Shown here piece by piece: positions 46,346 through 57,368 of a stretch of DNA of 64,000 bases (within the stretch, counting starts at the first letter, position 1; each line of letters begins with the position of its first letter). Position numbers and translations under genes: made by a program. This DNA comes from Helichrysum umbraculigerum (Eukaryota > Streptophyta > Magnoliopsida > Asterales > Asteraceae). The notes under the pieces are model-generated. The model saw nothing but the letters and a program-made list of their open reading frames with translations, ran no database searches and was not told the origin of the DNA. Location of the stretch: contig CATIUR010000003.1 in assembly GCA_949592205.1 (NCBI GenBank), positions 80,814,501-80,878,500 on the forward strand, given 5' to 3'.

Positions 46346-49066
46346 TTAATTTCTCTTGGGAACCCAAACCAATTTGGCTTTGGGTTTCCCATGTGCATTC
46401 ACATAATCAACTTTCTTAAAGATTATTGATTGTGAAGCAATGTTGGTATTTGGATCTATTAATTTATCAGACTTAATAGGTGTCCAAATCCAACTAATTT
46501 TAGACTTAACAGTGTTCTTTGGCTTAACAGTTTTAACTGTTTTACCAATTGAAGATTCAGTGTTAATTTTGTTAACACTGTTTTTGAATTCAGTTACCAC
46601 TGTTTTAGTCTTTGAGCTTTTGGCTAATTTTGTTATTACTGTTGCAGTAGATTTACCTGTAACAGTGTTTAACATGGTAGCCTTTGAGTTTATCTTCTGA
46701 ACTCTGGCAGTATGATCAACTTTTGATTGAGAATTTTGTTTGTTAATCATATTTGCTTTCATCCATGACTGTTTTCTAATCCTTTGAACATTCTCAGGAT
46801 TATGATAACAGTCATATTTAAGATGACCCATTTTTCCACATATAAAGCAAGACATTTCTTTAATCATAGTAACATTATTACCCAGTTTTTGTGAAATCAT
46901 TTGATTCCAATTTCTTTGATTACCTCTGGGTTTTTGATTTTGAAAACTCTGTGAAGAAGAAGCACTTGCTTTACATTTACAATTCACACAGTTATTCACA
47001 ACAGATTCAACAACAGGTTTAGTAACTGAGTTAACTGTATTACTAACATATCCTAACCCATGTTTAGATTTGTTAGTATTCAAGCTCACCTTCTCTAAGT
47101 CCAGTTTAACCTTTTCCTTAAACATTTTCTTACCCTCTTCTAGTTTATCAGTTTTAAGATTAACAACTAGATCAGTAATTACTCTCTTCACATCCTCACA
47201 TGTTGACTCAGACTTAGATGATTCAGATTTCACACTCTTCTCACTATCAGATGTCCTATCACTCTGATCATCTTCTTCAGTCCAGTCACTAACTTCACCT
47301 TCTACAAATAGATCATCATCAGATAAACTTTTAATTGGATCAGCCTTTTTAACCTCATCTACCATTTCTCTTTTAAGTGAATTGATATCAATTTCACTTT
47401 TGGGAGGAAAGTAGGTGTGATTATAAGGTGAAGGTACATTATTGTATCCTAATCCAGTCTTAAGTTTATCATGAATCTGTGAATTAATAAGTTTATTTAC
47501 ACTCTTTGAAGCATGTTCTAATTTACTTACATCAAGCCTTATACTATCTCTTTCACATGTGACCTCAGTAAGTTTCTTAGATAACAAATCAACTTTATCT
47601 TTAAAAGAGTCTCTCTCCCACCTAGCATATTCAATGTCATACTTAAACTGTGTTGCATTGACTTCATATGCCTTTATTTGATTTTCCAGATTTTCAATGA
47701 CTGCTATGGTGTGTTTACTTTTGTTTTCCCATTGTTTTAGTTCCTCACACACTTTTATATTATGATCTCTGTAGTGTTTAACAGTTTGTTTACAAACAGC
47801 AGAACATAATTTATTTTGTACCTCTGTAGGAACTTCTGACTTTTTGTCAGATTCTGCAATGGCCATGAGACATTGATTCTTCACAACATGCTCTTCTTGA
47901 TCACTCCAATCCCATCCACAGCCATCCATAGACACCAAAGCATTTGCTGAAGCCCCCTGAATTGGAATGTTTCTTGTCTGTGTTCCAGTGCTTCCAGATC
48001 TCTGACCATTACCATTCTGCTCTTGCCTAGGGTTTCTGCATTCTCTGGCAAAGTGTCCCATCTTGTGACAGTTGAAACACTCAATCTTGCTCTTATCAAA
48101 CCAATTTGCATCATTCCTCTTGTATGCAAAGTTATTTCTACCAGTCCTCTGCATGAACCTTTTTGCTCTCTGAGTAATCAATGCAATTTGCCACTTGATG
48201 TCCATCTCCTCTAAATCATCACCATCAAATTGTTCCAGATCTTCATTAGTAAGTGAAGAATTCACATTACTTGCAAAGAAAGATTCTAATATTTGATCAT
48301 TAGAACTATTTGATGATGATCCTGCTCCCCCTGAAACATGAGTAGAACCCATTTGACTTGATTCTGCTTTTGTTCCAGCCATAGACATAAAAGCAGCATT
48401 ATGACTGTATCCAGTTGCTTGCTTCTTACTTTCCACCTCAGACTCAAAGTTCCTCAGATCATTGTATATATCTTCTAGTTCCTTAACTTCAATGTCTGAA
48501 CTCTGCCTCAATCCAACAGTATAGATTGTCCATTCATCACCTAATGATCTCAAGAACTTTCTGTTAAGATCTTCTTTGTCAATCTTAACCTTGTGATTTT
48601 CCAATTCTCCAACTAATTTAGTAAACCTATCAAAGGTTTGAGTTAGAGTTTCAGATTTCACATGGCTAAAATTTTCAAATTGTTGTTTTAACAGAGATCT
48701 TTTATTCTTTTTGGTGTTATCATTACCACCAAACCTCTTCTCAATTGCCTCCATCAGTACCTTGGGATCTTCACAATTATCAAATCTGCTCTGATGCTCA
48801 TTCGGAATGGATAGCAACAGAGTACTAAGTGCTTTGTACTCAGTAGATCTGATTTTCCTTTCTGCTTCAGATGTTGGTGGTGCTCTTGGTTGCTTTACTC
48901 CATCACCATCAAGCGTTACTGGTATACCATTAACAACAACTTCCCACATCTGATAATCCGTGAGAAGCATATATTGCCTGATTCTGACCTTCCATAGGTC
49001 AAACTCATCAGGTTTAAGCATTGGTATCTTTGTTGCTTGAATTCCTTCATTGCCTTCAGTCGCCAT
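46346..49066 (-). CDS. Copia Gag (element F)
   Basis: 906 residues from ATG at 49066 (MATEGNEGIQATKIPMLKPD); a TTG nine bases upstream is less likely. UBN2/DUF4219-type capsid (LWKVRIRQYMLL, LSIPNEHQSRFDNCEDPKVLMEAIEKRFGG), zinc knuckle CFNCHKMGHFARECRN near residue 340, a long central helical region (about 410-600), and a second knuckle CFICGKMGHLKYDC near 740. The C-terminal part is Lys/Thr/Val-rich, ending KLVWVPKRN, the usual Copia gag-protease junction. Parts of the gene coding for the last 150 residues are built from the CAGTGTTAAC-like motif seen in the LTR. Full length and open. Confidence 0.94.
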   Translation of the reverse strand: MATEGNEGIQATKIPMLKPDEFDLWKVRIRQYMLLTDYQMWEVVVNGIPVTLDGDGVKQPRAPPTSEAERKIRSTEYKALSTLLLSIPNEHQSRFDNCEDPKVLMEAIEKRFGGNDNTKKNKRSLLKQQFENFSHVKSETLTQTFDRFTKLVGELENHKVKIDKEDLNRKFLRSLGDEWTIYTVGLRQSSDIEVKELEDIYNDLRNFESEVESKKQATGYSHNAAFMSMAGTKAESSQMGSTHVSGGAGSSSNSSNDQILESFFASNVNSSLTNEDLEQFDGDDLEEMDIKWQIALITQRAKRFMQRTGRNNFAYKRNDANWFDKSKIECFNCHKMGHFARECRNPRQEQNGNGQRSGSTGTQTRNIPIQGASANALVSMDGCGWDWSDQEEHVVKNQCLMAIAESDKKSEVPTEVQNKLCSAVCKQTVKHYRDHNIKVCEELKQWENKSKHTIAVIENLENQIKAYEVNATQFKYDIEYARWERDSFKDKVDLLSKKLTEVTCERDSIRLDVSKLEHASKSVNKLINSQIHDKLKTGLGYNNVPSPYNHTYFPPKSEIDINSLKREMVDEVKKADPIKSLSDDDLFVEGEVSDWTEEDDQSDRTSDSEKSVKSESSKSESTCEDVKRVITDLVVNLKTDKLEEGKKMFKEKVKLDLEKVSLNTNKSKHGLGYVSNTVNSVTKPVVESVVNNCVNCKCKASASSSQSFQNQKPRGNQRNWNQMISQKLGNNVTMIKEMSCFICGKMGHLKYDCYHNPENVQRIRKQSWMKANMINKQNSQSKVDHTARVQKINSKATMLNTVTGKSTATVITKLAKSSKTKTVVTEFKNSVNKINTESSIGKTVKTVKPKNTVKSKISWIWTPIKSDKLIDPNTNIASQSIIFKKVDYVNAHGKPKAKLVWVPKRN

Positions 49067-49148
49067 TGAAATCAAAACTTAATATCTGAACTAAACTCAA
49101 ATACTAATACTAATAATCCCAGATCTTCCTGTCTTCAAAGCTTCACAA

Positions 49149-49160
49149 GCTCTGATACCA
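49149..49160 (-). other. Element F primer binding site (initiator tRNA-Met)
   Basis: TGGTATCAGAGC on the minus strand, three bases from the LTR; the whole leader to the gag ATG is under 100 nt. Confidence 0.93.
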
Positions 49161-49163
49161 CTT

Positions 49164-49829
49164 TGTTAGTCCCTGTTTAACTTAATAAACAATCTTACTT
49201 AATAAGCCTTGAATATATTATTGAGAAGTTGCGGAATCACACTCAATAATATTAAGAAGATCAATGAATATTAATTAATTTAATGAACACAATAATATAC
49301 CGAAAGCTTCAATCTTATTAATGATATAAGACGAATACACTTGATGTATTAGGGTTACAGAAAACCTTGAAGCTGCGCAAAAATCATTAACCTATCTAGG
49401 TCTAAAGAATCTCTATTTATAACATATAGTCCTATACAATCTCCTACAAATATGGAATAAAATAACTTCCATAACCGACTCATACTTATCACAAAATCAT
49501 AAACAGTTTTAACTACCATTCTGATGTAAACAGTTGTAACTATTACACATTCAGTGGTAACTGCTTCAATTGTAATATACGACTAAGTACAAATATATAA
49601 TCAGTGTTAACTGTTTCATATATAACTAACAGTTACTAATACATAAGCAGTTTTAACTACTTACAGACACATAACTATCAGTTGTAATCTATCTTCAAAC
49701 AGTTGTAACACTTGTCTTCTCATCAGTTTTCTTCTATCAGTTGTAACTTCATAAAGACAGTTTTAATCACTTATACTCTGTCTTCTCATCAGAACTTCAA
49801 CTCAGACCTGAAACAGTTTTGACCCAACA
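49164..49829 (-). repeat. Element F 5' LTR
   Basis: Pairs with 37976-38665; it lacks GA near 49427 and 22 bp near 49765. Confidence 0.95.
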
Positions 49830-49834
49830 ACAAC

Positions 49835-50133
49835 CACACAAGAGACTAGAAACAACCAAGGCCTACGCCAATGGATCTGACGATAGGAGTGGTTATGGGG
49901 GTCAACTACCTTACTGCCCTAACTGCAATCATCATCATACAGGCCCCTGTAGCAAACCCTGCGGGAAATGCAAGATAAGGGGACATTACGCCAAGGACTG
50001 CAAATTCCTCTCTACTACCGGCACCGCAAACTCACCACAGTCTTGTTTCGAGTGTGGCAATACTGGACACTTCATGCGGGATTGCCCAAAACGCAAGAAC
50101 AAAAATGAAAACCGCAACAACTACGCCCGCTAA
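49835..50133 (+). pseudogene. Element D gag, part 3 of 3 (nucleocapsid)
   Basis: In frame with part 2: basic linker, then zinc knuckles CPNCNHHHTGPC, CGKCKIRGHYAKDC and CFECGNTGHFMRDC, ending NNYAR and a TAA stop before the protease would begin. The three parts sum to 1047 nt after removing one copy of each target duplication, exactly 349 codons, so gag was open when E and F inserted. Gag without pol is the TR-GAG arrangement. Confidence 0.93.
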
Positions 50134-50692
50134 GGCGTTAAGTAGCATTAGGGTACGTATCCCGTCATAAATCGACTTTTTCAATACCCGCTTAAATCCA
50201 AGATGTACTTCTCTTGTAGCTCGTAAATACTCCCCTCCGTAATATCTGTGTTCATTATAAGTACTAGGTACTCACACCGTCTGTAGGGCGTTAATTCTAA
50301 CAATGGGAACAAGAAAAGTTAGAAAATAGAATGTTGTGATAAGAAGCATTAAGCCAAGAAGTTTTAGATCAAGAAATTATACCTCAAGAAACCATAAGTT
50401 AAGAAACTGTTAGTCAAGAAAACCCTAGATCAAGAAATCTTATGCCAGGAAGCAATAGATCAAGAAACCTTAGTCGATGAATTATATGTCAAGAAAATCA
50501 TTGTCAAGAAATCATAAGTCGAGAAATTTTAAGACAAGAAACTATAGACCAAGAAATTTAGGGCTTAGATCATGTTAAGAATCATTTGAACGACATACCA
50601 AGGAAACTCAATAGTCTTTCTCTTGAGACCTCACGCTCATCTCTATCACCAACTAAATTTCAGGACGAAATTCTCCTAACAAGGGGAGAATG
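50134..50692 (+). other. Element D tail: CAAGAAA repeats, hairpin and purine tract
   Basis: Non-coding. It begins with TTAGGGTACG, shared with the sequence after the second gene of H. Between 50340 and 50570 CAAGAAA or AAGAAA recurs about a dozen times at 12-24 bp spacing. At 50656-50672 lies the hairpin AATTTCA/CGAAATT with loop GGA, followed by AACAAGGGGAGAATG, the purine tract. Confidence 0.8.
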
Positions 50693-52794
50693 TGACACCC
50701 AATCAAAATAACCCAAAATTAGCTCCTAATTTAAACTTTTAAATCACGTATTACATACGTGTCAATACTTAAGTACACAAGTATCATATATGTATTGATA
50801 TATATATAACACATTGATTATTCGATAATCACGTACAAACAAAACTAAAAGAAAACGTAATCTTAAATACGGACGCTGGTGAAAAACATTTTTGAATAAT
50901 GTATTATTGTTAAGAATAATTATTATTTACTTGTTTCATATTTTAAACACCTTTGGTACAATAAAAACTATCCGTACATTCAAAGTAAAACAATGTTATA
51001 TTTTTATAACGCATTAAAAGTATTTTTATAAAATATTTCAATGAGAAACATATACGATTTCAAGTTTAGAAATTTATCATCTGAAAACATTATACTACAT
51101 AACGATAGGGTATACGAACACGGGTCAAAATACCACGAAGCGGGGCAAAATTGGGCCAACCACCTCCAATTATTGGAGATGGCCGACCCATTCATCTCAT
51201 TTCATCAATCTCACTCTCGGCTCTCATCTCTCCCTCTCGGTTTCTTTCTCAAACAACAACAACAACAATTTAATCAACAACAACATCATATATCATCATC
51301 ATCATCATCTTCAAGTTCATCATCATCATGTTCTTCGTCATCATCATCACTCACGACTACATTTTTAGAATCGTAAGAAATCTCCCCTTGATTACTTCAA
51401 TTTTTATGTTTATACTACTTAGATTATCAAGTAATAATGTTCTATAGGTGCTAAAATTGATTATAATTAAGTTAGATATGATTTGGGGGGTAAAAGCTTC
51501 GAAACATAGCCTGAAACATGCCCTGATCCGGCGGATCATTTTATAACCTGCAAAAACCTTGATCCGGCCATGATCCGGCGGATCAAGGCCATGATCCGGC
51601 GGATCACCTCCAATTCAGCAGACCATTTTTTTTGAGATTTGTAGATCTCTGAGTCGTGGTCGTTTGGGCAGCTTGATCGCCTAAATCCGAGAGGGAGTTA
51701 TGGCCAAAACGGTGCGACCTCGCCGAATTAGTTTAATGACGAACTTTCTTTTTATAACTGAGTATTGGTTTTATACGTTCACGAATAATTATAAACAATA
51801 CAAAACACAATCATACGAGCTATCTAAATACGAAAACAAACCAAATTATATTTTTGAAATATAACTTCAATTCTGTCACCATCGGGCCGTACACTTTTAC
51901 AAACTACGAACTTGATCGGATTTCAAACATATAAACATAAACACTAGTCGAATGCGTTGAACTTAACTAAACAAGTGAACGATTATATGAATGATTTACT
52001 AAGCGTCCACTTACAGATACACAATCTCGCGTGTATAGGATACTAGGAAGTTACTCTTGGTACACGCGCGCACATATAGGATTGCTTGCTCCTCCGGTGA
52101 GTTTCACAACCCCACTCTTTTTGACATTTTACTGTTTTCGGGGTGGAAATGCATACTCAACGTTTTTATAAACTATTGTTTATTAAAAACCATCATTTTT
52201 ATCACTACCATTTGGTGACCACTTTCATGCTAAGATTATGTCTAAGCATCTTGTAGGTAATGTGATTTACCCTAGCTCTATTAGTACGTACTATCTTATG
52301 TGTACAACCTACTTCTTGTTGTAGCATTGCTTGATGATCGACTCTTATCTAATAGGTATTTGTGGTGTGTTTGAGTTGGTTCAATTATGTGTAATTCATT
52401 TGTGTGTACTAAATATGTGTTAGTTAAATTCCTTGTTGCATTTCATTATTATGTGTTCTAGGTATATTGTGATTGTTTGTGTAAGATTTCAAGAAAAGTA
52501 GAATACTTCAAGACACATACTCAATAATATCAGAAAACTAGATTTCATCTAAGTACACAAGACTATTTGGAGATTTAAATACAAGAAATGTTCAAGATTA
52601 AGATACAAAAATCCTAGAAACAAGAATCAAGAAACCACATGAATTTGGAAATTAAGGCTTACAAGATACGTCAAGAAATGTCAAGAATTGGAAATGTCAA
52701 GAACTAGGATATGTCAAGAAGTTATATGCAAGAAACTGTCAAGAACATGTCAAGAAAATGTCAAGAACATGTCAGGAAGTTATATGCAAGAAAA
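50693..52794 (+). repeat. Element D 3' LTR, 5' part
   Basis: Matches 23417-25528 with about 20 scattered differences and a few small indels (for example 8 bp lost near 51690). Element G cuts it after 52794 in the TCAAGAA repeat; the rest lies outside the window. Confidence 0.95.
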
Positions 52795-54070
52795 TGTAAC
52801 ACCCCCAAATTTATGGTTTAGCGGAAGCAAGCTTTGGGGTGCTACTAATCAAGTAATCAAGCACAAAGGGTACAGTAAACGACTCTATATGAGACGTTTG
52901 AAAACGTTATATTCATTTAATAAGTATTACAAAGTACATAGCTCAAGTTCGAATAATATCTAGTGATTCTACTACATAACATCTATTACAAAAGTCATGT
53001 AGAAAATCTCCAAGCGTGTGAATGCATGCGACTCGAGCTAAGAAGTAGTCCTGCTGGGCAACCCTACTGTTGCTGTGTACCTGAGAATGCATCACTAAAA
53101 GGTCAACCAAAAGGTTGGTGAATCTCACAGGTTTGTAGTAAATAACCAGTTTGAACACATCAAGTAGTAAAGTGTTTGTACAGTTTTAACCAAGTAGTAA
53201 GTAGTGATTACACGAATGCAATCGGGTTGATATACATTGCCATGAGCATCATAGTCGAAGCTTAACACGTCAGTAAAGTACAATTAAGTACAAGTAAATT
53301 TGCCCCCGTGAGTGCTAATCCAAAAACACTCAGAAGTAACGAGTAAGAAACGCCCGTTTATACAGTACGGTTCGTGGTAATGCGTGCTACCCCGGGCGGG
53401 GATTGTCAGTCCCATATGGATCCATATACTAAAACTCGCGCTTATCCTATAATTAACAACTATGATTCAGAGGCCTTCAGTGGATTAATCGTAACTCATG
53501 CAATTCCGTATATCAGTAAATCTGTAAGTCTGTAAAGTAGTAAATCGGTACATGTGTTCAAGTAAAACAAGTAATGCATCTCACCCCTGAGTGAAAACAG
53601 TAAAAATAGGGGCTGTGAGACTCACCTGAGCCTAGTAAGTACGTATGGAAATCAAGCAAGTAACACGGATGTAAGTCCGTAAGTAAGTCGGTTCTCTGAA
53701 CCCTGCAACCTTCTGGCGTCCGAAGCGCACAAGGTTGTAAGTAAGTAAGTACATAAGTTGGTGTCTTGAAAGATCACCCATGCTAGTTGTCCACTCAACT
53801 AGTTAATGTCCAATGTTTGTTTGGTCAGTATTTCGTTTGTAGTTTGAAAACAAGTATGTCCCGTTGGTGACGGTTTTGTAATAATAATTCAAGTATTATT
53901 ATTATTATGTATCTCGTTGTGTCATATCCTTGTAAGGTATATTTGTAAGTCTATCATTTGTATCGTGACGTGAAAGTGTTTTTCGAAAGTAAGTTCGAGC
54001 GAGTGCAAACTCGTATAAGTGTGAGTGTAATCTCACACGTCTGCAGTGTATACTTTTCAAAGTATAAGTG
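52795..54070 (-). mobile_element. Element G: Gypsy LTR piece, first part
   Basis: Starts TGTAACACCCCCAAATTT (the primer-site end of a minus-strand LTR) inside the 3' LTR of D, and runs to the insertion of H. It contains the end hairpin (52795-52845), CTCACCAACC..., the GGGCGGGGATTGTCAGTCCC block and ATATGGATCCATAT palindrome (about 53390-53420), and ACTGTTTTCACTCAGGGGTGAGA (minus strand). It is close to the LTR of H but inverted. No coding sequence. It may be a 3' LTR or a solo LTR; the window ends first. Confidence 0.88.
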
Positions 54071-57000
54071 TGTAACAACCCCAAATTTAGGGTAAATTTA
54101 AAATTTTCCTAATTACGTGTTTATTTCTTGTATATAATATGAAATAGGATTATATACATTACTTACTTATATATATGTATATGGATGGAATATATGTATA
54201 TATACGCGTATACGATTCGAACAAATATCGTATAAAACAACAACTGTACAAACTTGCGTACACTGATAAAACAATTATTAAATAATGTGAAATTATTTAA
54301 TTACTTTGATTATTACTTTATATTATGTTTATAATATAACGAAAACGTACGATTTAACTAAAACGTCACCGAACTCTCCGAAAACTCGACCAACCGACAA
54401 AACAAAACTAAATTATGTTTTATAACTTGAAAACTAGTATTTTGGTAAAATACTACAACTTAATTATCGAGTAATATTGCGTATTTTAAAACTTATATTA
54501 AATCGCGTACAAAATGATTTTTAACGATTAAACGACCGGGGAAACGAACACCGCACGGAGCGCAAACACGGAGGAGCAAAAGTTGGTGAGACCACACATT
54601 GTGGCCCCACCAAAACCGGCCCAAGGTGAGGGGGCATTAAGCCCTCACCATCCTCTCCACTTACACACTCAACATCACCCATTCTCCATCATTTCTCTCC
54701 CTCTCTCTCTCCCCAATCGGCTCTCTCTCTATCTCTCTCTAAAATCACTCTCAAAACACCTTAAAACTACCACTAAATCACCACAAAAGCATAGGCTCGT
54801 TTGGAGAAAAGCGATCACGAGAACGAGGGCTACAAACGCATCTTTTCGGATTTTCGTTTCGACAACTTTGTAAGTTTTCCGGCGACCCGAAACTTTTCCG
54901 ATTACTTTTATTTTGCTAGATAAATGTTCCCCTAGCTAAATGATGTCCATATATGTAACTTAAACTCATTTTTGAACACTTTTACGAAAACGTCGGTTTT
55001 GGTCATTTTAAATAAAACGACACCTCGAACATTAAAAATGACATCCAACAATTTTTATGAACTCAACATAACGTAATATAACTTGTGTAAAAGTTTCAAC
55101 TTGAACGGAACTCGTTAGACACGTTTTCGACACAAACTAAAATCTGACCAGAGGTAAGTGTCGCATGGCTCACGCCAGTTATGCGACACTTCGCTTAAGT
55201 GACGCATATGTCACAACCCGTCTATACGCGACACTTCGTTAGTGCCGCTAAACACGAATACCGTCACTTCATAAGTGACGCAGTCTTAACCCTTTCGGCA
55301 GAAACAACAAGACACTACATAAGTGTCGCTACCCTATAACTAACGGCAGAAACAAATACGTCACTTACATAGTGACGCTAGAACATGTATACCGACACTT
55401 CGTTAGTGTCGCTATTATCAGTATAACCTTATAACTTTCAGTAGAAACGAATGACGTCACTCATCCTCATACCGTCACTTCTTCAGTGACGCATAACTAT
55501 GAATACCGACACTTGCCCAGTGCCGCTCTGATAACAAATTTGCTCACTTATACCGTCACTTTATTAGTGACGCACTGTTTGACCACGACATTGAATACCG
55601 TCACTATGCTAGTGACGCACTGATGAAAAACAATACGTAATAACGTCACTTACAAAGTGACGCACTGTCTGAATACCGACACTACTTAAGTGTCGCATAC
55701 ATTGTTACACAGACACTGAATACACGACACTACTTAAGTGCCGCATACCACACATAAGTGACGCATACAAGTGACGCTATAACAAGCTGATTGAAACTCA
55801 CATTTTATACAAGTATGGAATATACTTAAAACGTAAACGTACTTTACTCGGCGTTACTTATACATGAAAACACTATACTTTTGAGAGTATACAATGATAC
55901 TTGAATACGTACAAGTCTATACGAAACTGAACGTGAGATTTCACTCACACACGCGTACGAAATTACACTCGAATTACTTAGGAGATTACACTCCAACGAG
56001 CTTACACTTGTACACTACACGGGATTGCACCCGGTACGAACTTACGAGTTCACTTACTAGTTACGTGCTGGATTACACGTTAACTGATACGAACATACAT
56101 ACGCATACTTACGAGGTTTCACTCGTACCCTTTGGGGACTGAGCCCATTGGAACGTACACAAATGATACAAGTTGTAATACGAACAAACGATCATACGAG
56201 CATACTTTACAACTGTACCACTACTATGAAACACATAATAATAATGGATGGAATTATTATTATACACCGATAACAAACGAACCGTACAACTTTTATACAA
56301 ACTACGATTTACAAACGATTACAAACTTACAAACAAACTAATGGACATTAACTAGTTTGGGAACAACTAGCATGGATACTTTACAAGTATTCCATTTACT
56401 TACTAAACCTTATGCGTATTAGGACGCTAAGGGTTGCTAGTTTGGGATTACTACTTGCTTACTTATTACATCGTCTGCCAGACTCAGGTGAGTCTCACAG
56501 CCCCTACTTTACTGTTTTACACTCAGGGGTGAGATGCATTACTGTTTTACATGAACACACAAAACTTACTTGCTGCCATGATTTACATACTGTACGAGAG
56601 TAACGATACGCCAATTGCATGAGTTTACGACTAATCCAATGAAATCCTCCTGAATCATAGTTGTTAGTTATGTGATAAGCGCGAGTTTTAGTATATGGAT
56701 CCATATGGGACTGACAATCCCCGCCCGGGGTAGCACGCACTACCACGAACCGTTCCTGTAGAAACGGGCGTTTCTTACTCGTTCCGTATGAATGTTTTGG
56801 ATTACATTCATGAGGGGGTACCGATATTTACTGTACGTTAAGCTTCAACTATGGTGGCTCATGGAGATTGTATCAAACGGTTTGCATGACTTGCGACCAC
56901 CCACTTATTAAAACTTATGTGAACGATGTGCAAGACTTGTGATCGTTACATACTGGCTGGCTGTGCTTTACAAATACTACTTGTGTGTTCAAACTGTTTA

Positions 57001-57352
57001 CTTATTTACAAACCTGTGAGATTCACCAACCTTTGGTTGACCGTTTTAGTAATGCTTCTCAGGTACACAACATCAGTAGGGATGCCCAGCAGGATAAGCT
57101 TACTTAGCTCGAGTCGCATGCATTACAAGCTTGGAGATTTTATTACATTACTTTTGTACTAGTTGTTATGTATTAGAATCTCTAGGAAACTACTGAACTC
57201 GAGCTTGTATTTTGAAACTACTTATGTATTAATGTTATAACTTTTCGAACGTCTCATTTAGAGTCGTTCACTGTATCCTTTGTGCTTGTGATTATTGATT
57301 AGTAACACCCAAAACATCGCTTCCGCAAACTGTTAAATTTGGGGGTGTTACA
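54071..57352 (+). repeat. Element H 5' LTR
   Basis: TGTAACAACCCC...GGGGGTGTTACA. It holds GAACACCGCACGGAGCGC (54546-54563), a CT-rich block (54690-54745), TTTTCGGATTTTCG...TTTGTAAGTTTTCC (54842-54880), the hairpin array (55156-55743), CAGGTGAGTCTCACAGCCCC (56487-56506), ATATGGATCCATAT (56693-56706), CTCAGGTACAC (57058-57068) and the end hairpin (57302-57352). The 96-codon frame at 54583-54873 ends right before GTAAGT; it lies in the CT-rich block and I do not call it a gene. Confidence 0.96.
55156..55743 (+). repeat. Twelve-hairpin array in element H LTR (7-bp stems, 5-nt loops)
   Basis: After a first long hairpin (55156-55191, 11-bp stem AAGTGTCGCAT/ATGCGACACTT), twelve 7-5-7 hairpins follow. 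CGTCACT/AGTGACG stems: 55262, 55359, 55473, 55554, 55599, 55644. CGACACT/AGTGTCG stems: 55393, 55677. CGACACT with AGTGCCG (one mismatch): 55229, 55507, 55725. One 6-bp form lies at 55311. The third base pair changes from T-A to A-T with pairing kept. The 3' LTR copy is at 61464-62051. Confidence 0.95.
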
Positions 57353-57355
57353 GAT

Positions 57356-57368
57356 TGGTATCAGAGCC
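57356..57368 (+). other. Element H primer binding site (initiator tRNA-Met)
   Basis: TGGTATCAGAGCC three bases after the LTR end. Confidence 0.96.

Larger units (their letters stand above)
37976..49829 (-). mobile_element. Element F: Copia retrotransposon with a third gene, 11.9 kb
   Basis: LTRs 37976-38665 (690 bp) and 49164-49829 (666 bp) differ by two deletions (2 and 22 bp) and about three substitutions. The ACAAC duplication flanks it. Minus-strand order: primer site, gag (49066-46346), protease-integrase (46326-44710), RT-RNase H (44709-42760), a 730-bp spacer, a third gene (42028-38753), purine tract. Copia order is shown by integrase before RT. Size, zinc-knuckle Gag with a long helical tail and a gene after pol fit a Sirevirus-like element. 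It inserted into the gag of D. Confidence 0.96.
23417..52794 (+). mobile_element. Element D: gag-only Gypsy element, broken by E, F and G
   Basis: Plus-strand order: 5' LTR (23417-26269), primer site, leader, gag in three pieces (27075-27620, 37774-37975, 49835-50133), a repeat-rich tail, purine tract, and 3' LTR (50693-52794, then cut by G). There is no protease, RT or integrase: gag is followed within about 560 bp by the purine tract. This is a TR-GAG-type non-autonomous element. It inserted into the 5' LTR of B. The visible LTR parts differ at some 20 positions in 2.1 kb by eye, so D is somewhat older than E, F and H. Confidence 0.92.

Noticed and set aside
54583..54873. 96-codon frame in the LTR of H (and copy at 60891-61181), Pro/Leu/Ser-rich
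   Set aside because: It lies in the CT-rich block, has microsatellite-like composition, and its E, B and A counterparts share no protein sequence beyond the composition. It may be transcribed leader, not a gene.
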